Assembly: GCF_028858725.1 (NCBI RefSeq) | Contig: NC_084775.1 | Location: 15,211,597 to 15,275,596, forward strand | Direction: 5' to 3' | Length of the DNA: 64,000 nt | Source of the DNA: Colius striatus | Lineage: Eukaryota; Chordata; Aves; Coliiformes; Coliidae | Part shown: piece by piece, positions 45,601 to 58,437 of the stretch | How positions within the stretch are numbered: the stretch's first letter is position 1 | How the letters are laid out: each line of letters begins with the position of its first letter | Notes under the pieces: generated by a model | Database searches by the model: none | The model's input: the letters and a program-made list of their open reading frames with translations, nothing else | Told to the model about the DNA's origin: nothing | Translations under genes and position numbers: made by a program

Positions 45601-46039
45601 TTTAGTCTAGGTTGAGCAAGACTCTGCCATCTGATTTCACTTCATTGTAAAGACAAAAAGCTGGAATATGAACTTAATACTGAAATTTCCAGCTGTTGTA
45701 CCACTGGTGAGATTCTATTTTGGGATGGGAACCTCAACCACAAACTACCAGGGAATTTGGTTATATCCCAGCTGGGGAGCCCAGCACATTCAAACTCGTA
45801 ACACAAGCCTGGCTTCCAGTAAGCTGAAGTGGCTCTCCTGGACAAAGTGTAAGGTGTTGGTTCTAACCTGTGAGATACTTGATCCAGATCTGCTTTTCAG
45901 AGCTGTACCCTGAAACAACCATACTAAGGCCACTGTAAGGTGAAGAACTCTAAGCCAGAAGTGCCTGTGGTGATTAAATCTTGCAGGTATCAGAAGCACC
46001 TGTTATTCCCCAAGCATTTTCCCTTGTCTCAAGTGCACA

Positions 46040-46345
46040 TCTCCTCCTGACACTCCTGTCAGGGATGCAATGGGTATTCTCACTTCAAGGTTCCCAGGTA
46101 TTCAATTCATCTTCTTGGAGGACTCTTTATTATTCATGCCACTGTGTAGCTGGCACCTTTGCAGCCCAGCATTACATCACTTGCCATCATTTAGAGCGAC
46201 AAAAGGACACGGCAGTTGAAAGTCATTACCCCAAAGAGAGAGCATTGTCTGGCTTCATTTAATCTGTGTCATCCACCATAAAGCTACAGCAATGAATGCA
46301 CACAAAAATCATTACCCCAAATAATTTATCAGGAGGCCATAATGG
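46040..46345. promoter_or_regulatory. Candidate conserved non-coding element in CORO1C intron 1
   Basis: Unique AT-richer sequence with repeated AATCATTACCCCAAA/AGTCATTACCCCAAAG words (46223 and 46308) and CAGGAGGCCATAATGGGATG. No repeat-family signature. Inference from texture only. Confidence 0.2.
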
Positions 46346-48710
46346 GATGGGTAACCAGCAAAGAGGAGCACTGGAGCAGTTCCACAAAGCCTGGATGTGA
46401 AACGATGAGCAGAGGAGCAGGAAGGGGTGCCAGAGCAATAACCTCCAAACCAGCCTCCTCCTGCAGGTTTACATCTTGTGTGGTATCTTCTGTCAGCTGG
46501 CACTAAAGCTGCCAAACTCAGGGGCAGGGATGGATTTGGGGATGGTAATTTGGCTCACACTGGGCACAAAAAAGGTCAGTGAAAAATGAAAACAGAAGAC
46601 AGGGGAGAGCACAGCAGAGAACAAAAAGCATGGAAGCGCGGGGCAGAGCCTCAGAGAGGCGAGTGGCACGCAGGGTACACGGGGAGATGAGGGCAAAGGT
46701 ACCTGTGGGTCTGCATCCCCCATGCCTGAGTGCATATCTGCACTTCAGCTGCTCCTTTGCCTGCCACTGCAGACACTGACACAGCCAGTGGGCACCCAAC
46801 AAGCTTTAGTGGGCAAGGAAAGGGAAATCTTCCGCTGGAGTGGACAGACACGGCTGCTCCAGCGCTGACTTCAGAAGGCCATGGCCTTTCATACTCTCTC
46901 CTCCCAGAGCCTCTGTTCTCCTCCACTTTCTCCACTGGAATAAACACCAGAGATGCTTCGTTGTACACTGGATCCTCATCCACTGCCAAGAGACAGAGCA
47001 ATACACTTCCAGAGCTGAACAACAGCCCTATGAACTTCAGCCAGAGACATTACACCAGCGTGATGGAAGATGCTACTTACACCCCTGGGGACTGACTGCA
47101 TCACCCCCACAGTAAAAGCAGCACATGCCACAGAGAGGAAAGCAGCAGGGCTTCAGACCACACTTTGACCCCGAGGAGAACACGAGATGGAGAGCACAAC
47201 CCCCTGTGCAGAGCTGCAAGTCAGCAAGACCTTTCCAACAGCTGAGTGCCAGGATTCCAGCAAAGAGAAGTATGCAGATAAAATGCTCTCTCTCTCTCTC
47301 TCCACAGAGCTGACCTAGTTCTCTCATCAGTGCAACAGAGCTAACAAGGAAGTATCAATCTGTTCAGAGCTGTTACCTCAATTTGCTGGATTCTTCTGCT
47401 CTCTTGAAGGTTACATGCAAACTCCTTCCAGATCACAGAGCACACCACAAGCTTTATTTTAACCAGGTTTTGGGTGAAAGCTTAGTACCAGCTAAGGATG
47501 GTGGGTACAAATGGAGAAGGAGCTCTTCCCCACCACAGCTCCATTCATTTCTCACCAGATCACCACATCACACCTAAGGCACAAGCACTTTTTTCCCCCT
47601 AACATGACAGAGTGCTAACAGCAGAAGCAACTGTCTGTTCTCCTACAACCTGAAGCAATCAGATGTGCCTCGCCAGTAGCCACCAGACCTGAAACTCAGC
47701 TCCTGATACAGGATGTGGTCTGTCCTCTTCAGGGCTGGATTTAAGCTAGAAGCCAAGCCGATAGCTGTACCCAAGTGCTGGAAGCCTAAAACACAGACAG
47801 TGGAACATGTGCAGGACTTCCCATTCTGCAGAAGTCAAGGAGGGATGCAGAGGTGAAGGTAATTTGATTAAGACAGTCTCTTCTGAGGTAAGCACACAAC
47901 TCCAGTGGCTGTAAGACACTCTTGGAAACATCACAGTGCTTCTCCTTGCTTACAGTTAATTGGACCATTCCCTTAGAAAATGACAAGAAGATTTATCAAA
48001 GGCAGCAATCTCCAAGGGACTTGACAAACTGTTTTCTATTCCCCCTCAATTACAACATGCCAGGGTATCCACAGGAAGCAACTACCAATGCTGCAGATGG
48101 TTTAAGGAGATAAAGGGTCTCGTAGCTAAAAGGTCACAGGCCCCAGTTCTTCAAGAGCACTGTGACACTGCAGCCCAAGAACCACCCCCAGGAAAACAAG
48201 ACCTGCAAAAGCTGCAAACATCAAGTCAGCTGGGACACAAATTCCTCCCAACCTAGAAATAAAGCAGACACAAGCGATGGGCACAAGCCAGGCTCCCAAG
48301 CAGAGCAGCCAAGTGTGAGTCAGACTGACCAAGTGAGGATGTAGCATTCTCCTCATGGCCCTGCCTCACCACACAGGCTGTGCTGCCCTGAGCCCAGCAC
48401 GCAGAGCTGTCCCGGTGCACCATGGCCAAGGGCAACACGGCGTCTCTTGGGGCAGCACTGCAGCCCTACGCTGCTCTCCTGCTGCCTGAAGTTTGTTTCC
48501 AGCCCCTGTAATGGCAAATGTGATGGGCCAGAGGCCTGGAACGTGTCAGGTTTAGACTGAAGTTAAAGCACAGGTCGGTGTTGTCCATCACACGCGATGT
48601 GGGACAGAGACACTCCAAGGAGTGGTAGTGGGCTTGGTTAGCCAACCCTGAGAAACCCCTTCCTCCAAATGCCAGCTGAATTGGAGACCAATACAGCAAC
48701 CTGCCCTTAG

Positions 48711-48900
48711 AATCACAGAATCATTTGGGTTGGAGAAGCCCTTGAAGCCCCTGCCCTCCCCTCACCTTGCCCAGCCCAGCACTGACCCCTGGCCCTCAGC
48801 ACCTCAGCCCCACGGCTTTGGGATCCCTCCAGGGCTGGGCACTGCCCCAGCTCCCTGGGCAGCCTGGCACAGGGGGCTGACACCCCTCTTCTCAAGCTCC
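48711..48900 (-). mobile_element. CR1 LINE 3' fragment with tail, minus orientation
   Basis: It starts AGAATCACAGAATCATTTGG and GTTGGAGAAGCCCTTGAAGC (the CR1 tail in reverse complement) and continues CTGGCCCTCAGCACCTCAGC, TTTGGGATCCCTCCAGGGCT, CTGGGCAGCCTGGCACAGGG. Confidence 0.95.
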
Positions 48901-48969
48901 TCACTAACACCCATCCATCAGGTGATGCACTTGAGAACATGAAAAGCAGCTCAATATAAACCCAACAAT

Positions 48970-49060
48970 CACTGAATCACAGATGGCAAGGGCTGGAAGG
49001 GACTTCAAAGATCATCCAGTCCAATGGTCAGACCCTCAGCACAGGAGGCACAGAGGCTGC
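48970..49060 (-). mobile_element. Short CR1 LINE 3'-end fragment, minus orientation
   Basis: CACTGAATCACAGATGGCAA, GGGCTGGAAGGGACTTCAAA, GATCATCCAGTCCAATGGTC. Probably an independent insertion beside the 48.7-kb copy, since both contain the 3' end. Confidence 0.92.
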
Positions 49061-51114
49061 ACACTGGACAATGCTCACATGCTTTGGGTTTTAACAGTGT
49101 ACAAGTAAGCTGCAAAATGAATCTCAGCTCTCACAGTTGGAACTGGTGAGGATTTCTGCAGAGTTCCACTGGCTGTCCTGCCAGCTCCTCTGGCCAAGCA
49201 GCCTGTAATTCAGAGAGCACCATTGTCATTCTGCCCCCTTCCTGTAACGTGCAATTTGAAATCAGGGCTGGGGGAGGGAGGGAGGAGGCTAAAGCCCAAA
49301 TGCAGATAGTTCAATCTGCCAACTTGACTTTAAATCCCAATCTCGTGGTAGCGATTACAGCCCCTCAAACATCTGCTTCAGTAAAGGGTTCCAAGTTCAA
49401 ACACATTTCCTCTGTCCTACAGATGTTCTGTGTCACTGTCCCGTTTCAGGCCAAGGCTGCTGTCCTGTGCTGCAGCAGAGCCCTGGCTGCCACATGCTAT
49501 GGCTAAGAGGGTGGCAACCTGGGCAGCCAGGTGTCAGACCCTGAGTGCAACACCAAGCACCCTTCTCACCTCTCTAAGCAAGCAAGAAGACAATTGGCTT
49601 AGGGAAGAGTGTTTAGTTTAGTAACCAGCTTTTATAAACACTCCTGCTACAAGATGAAGAAAGATCTCAGATGCAAGAAGGAAAAACACCTTCCTGCACC
49701 CACAGGCTCCCCGTGCCAAGGCTGAGGGAGGTATCTGCTGTCCCTGACACCCCCATGGCAGCTTTCTGCCTACTTGCCAGGATCCACTGCACCCTGATAC
49801 ACGTGGAGCAAAGGCTGATTTCTGGGAGGAGGGACCTGCAGCTGCCTGCTCTCAGCTGGGGAACTTGCTCTCTGTAAGAGGCATGAAGAATGACAGCCTG
49901 TGTTTGATGACCTTTAGGTTTTACTTACCTGTTGGCTTGACAGTCATGTTAGTGCACGTGCAACCCACACTTCCAGCCCTTTGAGAGTCCCTGTGGCATT
50001 TACAGCAGTTCTGGAGGAGACCAGCCAAAACAACAGGCAGCATTACACTAAGATAAGCCCCAGCTGGTTTTTATTTGATCTTTCATAATGCTTAAGAATT
50101 CCCATAGCAGACCAGAAGATGTGTGGCAAACACTGCATATAAAGAATGGGAAGATAACCTTTATCCCCAAAGAAACACCAGGGAGCAAAGTGAAGAGCAT
50201 AGAGATAACACACACATCCAAAGCACGGTGAGACAGGAGAGCAAAGCGGGCTAGCCCACCCTTAAGCAACAGCACCTTCAAACACCACACAGACCTCTCA
50301 CAAATTGCTTCAGAAAGCACCAGTGGCCAGGAAAAAAAAGATGCCAGAAGGCACAACAACACTCTGCTAGAAGTGTTCTGTGCCTACACTTCAGAGTGCT
50401 AAAGCTGAGTGTGTATCGCTGAAGTACGTCTGGCAGCCTGTGCTTGTCTAAGCCAGCACAGGGCTTATTCCTGCCTTGCAAAGCCATCTCAGCTGAGGCA
50501 AAAGAGAAAACAGACCTTAAAAAACACAACAGGCACTGAAGGCTCAAAAAAAATGTAACCCATCTCCTGAATAAGGCAGCTCTGTGCCTGTTTACATTAA
50601 TTACACTGTATGCTGCAGTAAGAAATGAGCAGAGCCAAGCGTCAGCACGGCCATTTATCCACACACGTGCTGGTGGGAATGAATGAGGCACCTGTAAAAC
50701 AACAACTACACTTGAGAGTAAAGGCTAGAAGTATTCCCAGCCTAGTACCTGCAGGACTCTGAGCAAAAAGCTTAACCTCCCATTTCCCACCTGGAAACCA
50801 GGTCATCGATCTGCTTCACGTGGATAAATGCGACAAACAACCCCAAGGCTGACTGGCCACTGAAGGATGAAAAATGGCAAGGAAACGGCAAGGAGATGCC
50901 CTGAGTCAGTTGGGCATTCAAGGCTCCAGCATGAGCTAACAGACCACAAGGTTTTAAAGCATTTGAAACCAAAGAGGGGGGAGAAATAAAAAGGCAATTT
51001 CGAGAGGTTAGCACTGAGCCAAGTCCTTCACCACTGAGCCTTTGCTGATGAGTATCTTCCAGATCAAGTGATTGTCTGGCCCAGCACTGCCAGTTTGCTC
51101 CCAGGGGACAGAGT

Positions 51115-51340
51115 GCTTACCGTGGCTTGAATTTGTTATTGGCTGCTAATCTCAGGTGGTGCTAATTATACCCATTATCAGTTTGTCTGATTGTGCCTGT
51201 CTCGTGGCCAATACCCAGCAGCAGCAGCGTGGGATGGCATAGCCCTAGCAGATCTGCATGGGAAGAGGATGCTTCCAAGTGTGGTGTTTCAATACAGCAG
51301 GTTGAGACGTTCATGTGAGAGAAACAATGGATTTTCAAGG
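51115..51340. promoter_or_regulatory. Candidate conserved non-coding element in CORO1C intron 1
   Basis: Non-repetitive sequence with clustered TTATTGGCTGCTAATC, CTAATTATACCCATTATC and CATGTGAGAGAAACAATGG words, typical of enhancer DNA. No coding frame. Inference only. Confidence 0.25.
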
Positions 51341-53469
51341 ACTCCAGAACAGTCTCTATGGCAACACATTTCTAAATACTCTGACCAGAGTGATTTGAAG
51401 CCCATTTTCCAGGGGCTACTCAACGCCAGGAACTGCAGGTAGGTTGTGCTGCCCAGGTTCATACATGGATGCAAATAAGGTCTCATTTTAGGCACGCTGC
51501 TCTCCTCCAGTCTCATGAAATCTGCTCAGGCACATTTGATAAGACTGCAGAAATGGTTGCCTTGATATTCACCTAAGAACTACTGTACATAGCTTACATA
51601 TATACCTAAATTACAGACAAAAGATGCTGTGGCCAGTCCAGATCTGGCCACAGGGAAGCTCTGGTCCTTCCTAAAGGGAACACTTGGCCTGAAGCGCAGC
51701 TCAGCAGTGCTCCAGATGAAAGCTGCACCCATCTCAGCGTGCCTGACTGCATCAGGATCAACCTTAATCACTTTAAGTCAGATCCCACCACTCTTTTAAT
51801 CTTATTTCCACTGCTTTTTCAAATTCAATTATTAAAAGGGAAAACAAGAAAAACCTAATTATGGTGGATCGAGAGGCCCAGCTCAATGTCAGAGTCAATA
51901 TAACTGATCCAACCACAGCCAGCTTCTCTCACTGAATGCCAGACCTCGAAAGAGTCATTACACACTCACAGCAAAAAGCATATTATCTATCACTTACTGT
52001 TATCATCACCCAAACTGGGATAAGGCACGGAGCAAACAATGCTAAAGCAGCAAAGTGGTATGGCTGAAGGAAAGCTGTTGTCCTTTCTCTCCAAGGCAGG
52101 TGACTCTGCTTTGGTATCACTCTCATTAACAAAGAAAAGCAAAGGGGAAAATTGGTCAAAGAGCACATGTTTTGCCTTTTCACCTCTGAACCAAGGAGAC
52201 CTCTTCCACTGACATGGAAGCACCAGCAGGCTGGCAGCCTCCACACCACCACCACAGGCTTTCTTCCCTTGGGAGGCAGCAGCAGCTACCACTTTCATTA
52301 GCTCTCTGTCAAGTTCCTCACTAGCTCCTGACCTATGAAGCAGGACTTGAAAGCCTTTGTGGTACTCCATCACCAAAGCACTTTGTGACTTGTTCTGAAG
52401 ATGCCTGCTGCAAAGTGATTACCTCCTGTCTTACTGGCACAGAGAGAGAGGTGTAGAGTCAAATTATCTCTTGCCCAAGAGTCATGAGCTACATCATCAC
52501 CTCCACGTGCAGCCATTCGTTCTGACCACATCTGCCTTTGCTACACAAACCCACAGTAGCACACACACACTTGTAACTGGCTGGTAACACAGCTAATGCC
52601 TGGTGGATTCCATGAGGAAGCTTTCCAGGCAGTTTGAGGATCGTCTGTGAATCCACCAGCACAAAGCCAGAGCCATTGGTGGGACCTCTCAGGCTCGTGG
52701 CTGCTGTGCTGAGCAATCTCAGTGTCACCCTGGCATTGTGTGTGCCAACACACACCAAAAATGTCTATTAACTCATGGACTGAAGGATTAGAGCCTCCAA
52801 AGGAAACAATCCATCTTTAGTAGGGAAACCAGGAAGCAGTAGCCTTAGCAGTTACAAGGGGCACAGTAACCAATTCCCAACTGCACTGGAAAATGCAACA
52901 CGTCCAGAATAATCAGCTTTCACTGACAGCTTCCCTTCAGCTAACCCAAACCCCTCTGCCTTCGTTTTGACTTGAAGTTCACCCCAGCAATGCCACCACC
53001 TGCGTTTCCACATGTTGTGACAAAGCCCCAAAACATCAGTTCACGTCCTGTCAGCCTGAAGCCACCGACAATCTGACTTCAGCCGTGGCTACACACCCGG
53101 GGTGGCCGTGCACTGAAGCTGTAAGCAGCTCCCAGTCACACCAACTGCAGAGATAACCACCAAAACGTAAGCAGACCAAGTATATTGGTGGGGGAGACTA
53201 GAGGGAAAGAGCTAGAAGAGAACACAGGCTTTTAATTCCTGTTCCTGTGCCCTTAAATGCTTAAACTGGGCCACTCCAAATCCTCAGTGAGTTTCTCTTC
53301 AGACACATCCTTAGTGGAGGACTGAGTCGATCACAAAAAGCCTGGGGAAAACAAAAGCAAAACAAACCAACCCATACTTCTACAAGTCAAGTGAAAATGC
53401 GCCTGTGAGTTTGCCTCAGAGGACATTCCTAGCCCTGGGAGTGGTGCACTGATGACCTCACCAAGCTGC

Positions 53470-53660
53470 AAACCCAGGGCCAGGAAGTGTTTGTGCTCAT
53501 GTCTTCGAAATAGGAAGCTGGCATCCGAGTCGTGTTCCTCGGAACCGATCACCAAGTTCAACCCAGTCGCACCGAAGCTGTGCTGGAACGAGCCGTTTCA
53601 TCGGGCTGTCGCTAACGTCTAAGATTAAACTTGAACACGAAGCACAGAACAGTCACTGAG
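53470..53660. promoter_or_regulatory. CpG-containing non-repetitive element near the 5' end of CORO1C
   Basis: In a CpG-poor stretch of intron 1 this segment keeps many CpGs (TTCGAAATAGG, ATCCGAGTCGTGTTCCTCGG, CCGTTTCATCGGGCTGTCGC). Retained CpGs outside an island can mark an unmethylated regulatory element. Function unknown. Confidence 0.3.
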
Positions 53661-54084
53661 GGCAGATCTCTCTGCTGCATCACTCGGGGAAGCTGATATT
53701 TTACCCTTCTGTGCATTCCTTCTCCTTGCCATTAAACTGAATCTCTGCCTTTTGCTTGGAGTGGATCCCAGAAGTGACAGATGCAATAAGCATGAGGATT
53801 TAACTTGAAAAAACCCAAGGATGTTTGAAAAGGCAGCTCACTAGAAGACAGGGTGATGCCAACAGACACACAGACAAATGCTGATGAGAGCAATCTGCAT
53901 TAAAAGGCTCCAAGTGACCACTGAGAAACTACTATGATGAAGTGTTATATTAAAGCAAACACAAAGCCAAGGCTCCCTGACAGGCAGCCCAGTGTGACAG
54001 GTCTCAGTGTGGCTACTGAGAACACAAGAAAGCATCTATAGGCAAAATAAACACACGTTGGCTTTATCAGGAGCAGTGTTTGGT

Positions 54085-54240
54085 CTCTACCTTTGTGTAC
54101 ATGGTCGTTAGCAAACACGAATATCAGCTGCAATAAAATGTCTCGGCAAGTGCACTGCCATCTGGTTTTTCCCCTTGAGCAGAAAAGATGATTCAACGCT
54201 TGTTATTCAAATGAAAATCGCATCTACCCTCTCCTGCCTC
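54085..54240. promoter_or_regulatory. Candidate conserved element with octamer-like motif
   Basis: GTGTACATGGTCGTTAGCAA, ATATCAGCTGCAATAAAATG and TTATTCAAATGAAAATCG (POU/octamer-like) lie together in unique sequence about 1.5 kb from the CORO1C first exon. Inference only. Confidence 0.25.
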
Positions 54241-55199
54241 ACTCACGCACCACATCCCATCCCCACTGCTCTCCCCGAGCCTCACAAGGCCAACTCGCTT
54301 CTCACAGGACGGGCTCTGCCAGCTCACACCATTTTCCCACACTGGCAGCAGGCGCAGAGCTTCTCTCCAGCACGTGTTTTAGACACACACAAGAGAGAGG
54401 AGAGCGTCAGGTAATCTGGATACAAGCCTGGCCTGAAATCAGCCAACTGCCAAACCAGCCACAGCCTGGTACGTTCAAAATGTCACTGTCTTTGCCAGCA
54501 CCCTGGGTCTTGCTCATGCTGACCCCCACACACACATCTGCCGGAACGGCCTCGACAGCCCCATCCAACACGGACAGCAGCGACACTACAGCTGTTGAAA
54601 ACGCCCCACAACACTAACGCGTGTCACTAACAATAAAACTGCCTCAATCAGTTTTACTTTTGTTTTCAGGCAGCTTTCAGTCCCCCTCGGTTTTTTTCCA
54701 GACCTGTCTCTTGTGCAGTCACAGCATCACATTGTCTGGAGCAGGATGCTCCGGGCTGGCTGCTGCGTGTGGGACGCACTGCTGAGCACCAGGAGCAGGG
54801 AAGGGGCTCATGTCACAAAGCAGACACACATCAACCCTTCCATCCCGGCCTTTGGCGTGCTGCTATTACAACAAGGTGGTTTTCTGCACAGAAAAACAAT
54901 CGCCAGCGATATGTCACATAACCCAGGACTTTGTGCATCACCCGGACGGAGTCGGAAGAGCCGCGAATAATGGTGTGACGTGGACCCGGTCAACAGGAGC
55001 AGAAAGAAAAGCAAACAAGCAACCCAAAACTAAACCCTCCGGTCATCTTTTGTCCTCTGCAACCTCACACGGCGGCAGCGGGGACGGCACCGGGGCGACA
55101 CACTGACGCCGGTGCCATCGAGCTGCTGCCGCATCGCCGTGAAAAACAGAGCAGGGGAGGGAAAATAAAGGGTGAAAGAGAAGGGTGACAAATTCATGC

Positions 55200-56480
55200 G
55201 AACAAAAGCAAGCGCCGTCCCTCCCGTGCACGGGGCTGGCAGCGGGCATCAGGTGTGCGCCCGGGACTGAGCGGGCCGCGGCGGCACAGCCCGGCTAACC
55301 CCGCCGGGAACCTGCGAGCCCCGGCCGGATGCCGGAACCCGCCGCGACCCCGAGTCGCTCCGCTACCTAATAAGGAGGAGAACGGGGGAGAAGCCCCGGG
55401 CGCCCAAAGGCCGGCGCGGGGACGGCGCTTCCCGCTGCAGGCCCGGGCGCTGACAGCGGCCGCCGCCTCGGGGAGGGCTCGGCGGCCGCAGCCGGCCTCG
55501 CACAGGAAAAGCCCGCCCGGCCGGACCCCCGCCCTACCCAGCCCAGCCCTGCCCTGCCCGGCCCGGCCCCGCCGCGCTGCCCGCGCGGGCACCGCCACCA
55601 CCACCACCGCCACCCTCTCCTCCTCCCCCCTCCCCGCCCCGCCGCAGGGCACCGTCCCGTCGCCGCCACGCTTCCCGGGTCCCCCCACTACCGTGTCCGC
55701 GCTGCCGAGCCGCCTCCTGCCCGCGTCCGCTCCTCAGCCCGGCGGAGCCGCCGCCGCCGCTGCCTCTGCCGCCGCCCGACTGAGCGCGGCCCGTGGGCAG
55801 CGCCGCGGCCCCGCCCCCGCCGCGGCCCCGCCCCCGCCCGCGGCCGCCGCTCCCCGCCCGCCTCTCCCGGCGGTGGGCGGGGCCGGCGCGGTGAGTGGCG
55901 GCCGGCTCAGCCAATGGCGACGCGGCTCTCGGCGCCACGCGCGGTCGCGCGCTCCCCTGTGTTCCCGCCCCCGCGCGGCCGCCCCTCAGCGCCGCCGGGA
56001 CCCTCCCTGAGGGAGCGACCCCTCACGGCCCCGGCGGGGACGCTGCGGCCCCTGCGGCGCTTCTCCCCTCGCAGGCTGAGCTGTGACTCCCTGCCGGGAC
56101 GGGCCCTCCCAGCGCCTCCTTTAATGCCCGCAGAGGTGTGGATGCGCCGGCGAGAGGCGACAACCGCGACCGCTGCGGCAGCGAGGTACGAGCCGGCGGC
56201 TGCTCTGCTGCCGGCAGAAGCCGCGCTGGGGACAAACAGCAGTTCTGCACCATAAACCGCCCCAACCCAGCCGCCTCCTGCGCCGCGCCGGGGCTGTGGC
56301 CGCCGTGCCATGGGGCGCCGCCAGCCAGGCGGGACCGGGGCCCTGCGAAAAACCCCACGTTAAGGACAGGCTTGAAACCGCAGATCACCCCCGTCGCTGC
56401 CCCCTCGGCGATGAAGCTGCTCTTAGGGACGCGTGCGCTGGGCCCTGTGGCTGTACAGAGGGTGTGGGCAGAGCCCGAGG
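55200..56480. promoter_or_regulatory. CORO1C: CORO1C CpG-island promoter
   Basis: A large CpG island with many GC boxes (CCCCGCCC repeats around 55810-55860), no TATA box and a CCAAT box at 55911-55915, usable in either orientation. This fits a housekeeping promoter for CORO1C on the minus strand. A perfect plus-strand donor (GCG|GTGAGT at 55890) also lies here, so divergent transcription is possible. Long frames across the island on both strands are Pro/Ala/Arg/Gly-rich artefacts. Confidence 0.75.
55692..55870 (-). other. CORO1C: CORO1C non-coding exon 1 (approximate)
   Basis: Exon 2 begins with an acceptor 5 nt before the ATG, so a non-coding exon must lie upstream in the CpG island. The best donor I see on the minus strand is GCGGACACG|GTAGTG at 55692. 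The TSS between GC boxes and CCAAT is a guess. Confidence 0.35.
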
Positions 56481-57269
56481 CCCAGGCCCGCGCCACACGC
56501 CAGGCCCGCGGGTGCCTGTTCCTCGGGGGAAGGCCCGGAGCGGGTGCAGGAGGCTGCGGCAGTGCCGCCTTGCACAGTGTTTACCATACATGGCCAAAAA
56601 CAAAAAGCCAGTCGAGCTTCCTCATTGGTTTGGGCCAGTATTGGCCGATTCGTTTGCATGTGGTTAGGTGCTTAAGGAGCCTGGTGCTTCAGGGGAGTGA
56701 CACAGCTGGAACTACCCCTGACAAGCCTTTCAGGATTTGGAGGAGGTGAGGAACTGAGAACCCTCCTTTTCCCCCTCCAACAAGGCTGAGCCACCCCCTG
56801 CTAAGCGCTAGCAGGGTGTTAAAACAGTCAGAAAGCCTCTCAGATGTTTGTCAGGGTTTTGCTGGTGATTACAAGGTGCCAAAGCAGCTACACAGTTTAA
56901 AACCAAGTGTTATTCAGTACCTGCTAGGCTTTGACACCAGTGTAACAGCTGATTCAATGAGCAGGAAAGGCTCTCTTATGCACTGAGCAACACTTTGATA
57001 AAGAAGTTACACACCCAAAGATTAGCTGTGCAACCCATCACACACTGCCCCTGGCACCAGCTGCTGTGGAAGCCATACCTTGCTTCTCAAAGCCAGCCCA
57101 GCATGCCAGCTCTCCATCCTCCTCCCTCAAACAGTCTCTTTTTAAGTTAAAAAAGAAGAAAACCAAAGCAGTTGGGCAGCCTGGGAGCAGACCTCCAGGT
57201 AATCTGCAGCTTAGTGGGTTCGGATTGTGATTCATATTTTCCACGTAGGTACATGACTTGCTGAAGGTC

Positions 57270-57353
57270 ACACAATGAGTCAGTGATTGAGCCCAGTGTC
57301 AGTGATAGAGCCCAGTGTCAGTGACTGAGCCCAGTGTCAGTGATAGAGCCCCG
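57270..57353. repeat. 22-bp tandem repeat (GAGCCCAGTGTCAGTGA)n
   Basis: Four imperfect copies with an alternating TAG/CTG/TTG variant. Confidence 0.9.
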
Positions 57354-58189
57354 TGGCCATCGATTTATCAGGAGTCTTGAACCTCTGCACAGGGCTTAAA
57401 ACTTTATAAAAGCCTTATTAATACCAGCATATAGAATCATACTTAAGACTATACGTGGCTCCTTCTAGCCCAAGACAGTGGGCAAGCTCAAAATGGTGTT
57501 TTAACCATGTAGCAGGTGATGCTTCACCCTGTGAAAAACAACAGCAAAGCCAGCAGTACCCAGCACCTCCCAAGAGCTGGGGGGAGAAACCAAGGGAGGT
57601 TTTTGGAACCCCATCTAAAAAGAGAGGCTGCCCAGAGGACACAAATTCACACTGGTCCTGAACAATCAGCTTGAAACCTAAACCTCTCAGTAACTGCTGC
57701 CTGGAAGACTGGTCCCTGTCACTGCAGGGAGGGAGACCCCTGCTCCAATCCCTTGCTTAGTTAAAAGAGTCCCTCAGGATGGACTCAGAAGGAAATGACA
57801 CCTGTTGAATATTCACTAGTGCATCCATGAGCATTTGGATGGAAGTGCTTCAAAGATCACTCAGTCCTGGCCTGGACTAATGAGCCATTTAGATGGCAGG
57901 AGCTCTCTGTGCAAGGTGATGAAGACATGCTGTGGATTTCAGGCTGAGGCCTTGGACAGCAGGAGGAATGGCTGAGGTTTTACACACGCCCCCAGTCCCG
58001 CTGTAAACAGTCACCCTCATCACTTTCAGCTGACTGAAATAATCCTAGCAAGCAGCACTTAAATTGTAGCCACAGTGATGTAAGCCCAGCAGCTCACCAA
58101 AATAGCACAGATTCTGATCTTTGTACAGGAAAATACCTTATTCTCAGCTCAGTTCCTGCAGCTACAAGGAACCACACAACAAAGCCTCC

Positions 58190-58278
58190 CCTTCCATGTG
58201 ACCAGTCCCAAATGAAACCTGCCCTTCTATGTGATCAGTCCCAAATGAAACCTGCCCTTCTATGTCATCAGTACCAAC
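58190..58278. repeat. 33-bp tandem repeat, 2.5 copies
   Basis: The unit contains CAGTCCCAAATGAAACCTGC then CCTTCTATGTGAT. Nearly identical copies, so recent. Confidence 0.9.
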
Positions 58279-58335
58279 ACTCCTGTTCCTTATATTTTGC
58301 AGCAAAGGTTCAGAATTGATTCCAAACTTCATTTC

Positions 58336-58437
58336 AGCAGCTCCATCCATCCCTCCATCCATCCATCCCTCCATCCATCCATCCCTCCATCCATCCATCC
58401 ATCCATCTATCCCTCCACCCATCATCTATCCATCCTC
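58336..58437. repeat. (CCAT/CCCT)n tetranucleotide microsatellite
   Basis: Long CATCCATCCCTCCATCC run. The GWMDGWMEG-like and HPSIHPS-like frames across it are translations of the microsatellite. Confidence 0.97.

Noticed and set aside
47283-47302. (CT)n run as a regulatory GAGA element
   Set aside because: Only about 10 dinucleotides, intronic, and no supporting context; a simple microsatellite.
55255-56010. 251-codon plus-strand Pro/Ala/Arg frame in the CORO1C CpG island
   Set aside because: Typical CpG-island artefact; both strands are open and the composition is low complexity.
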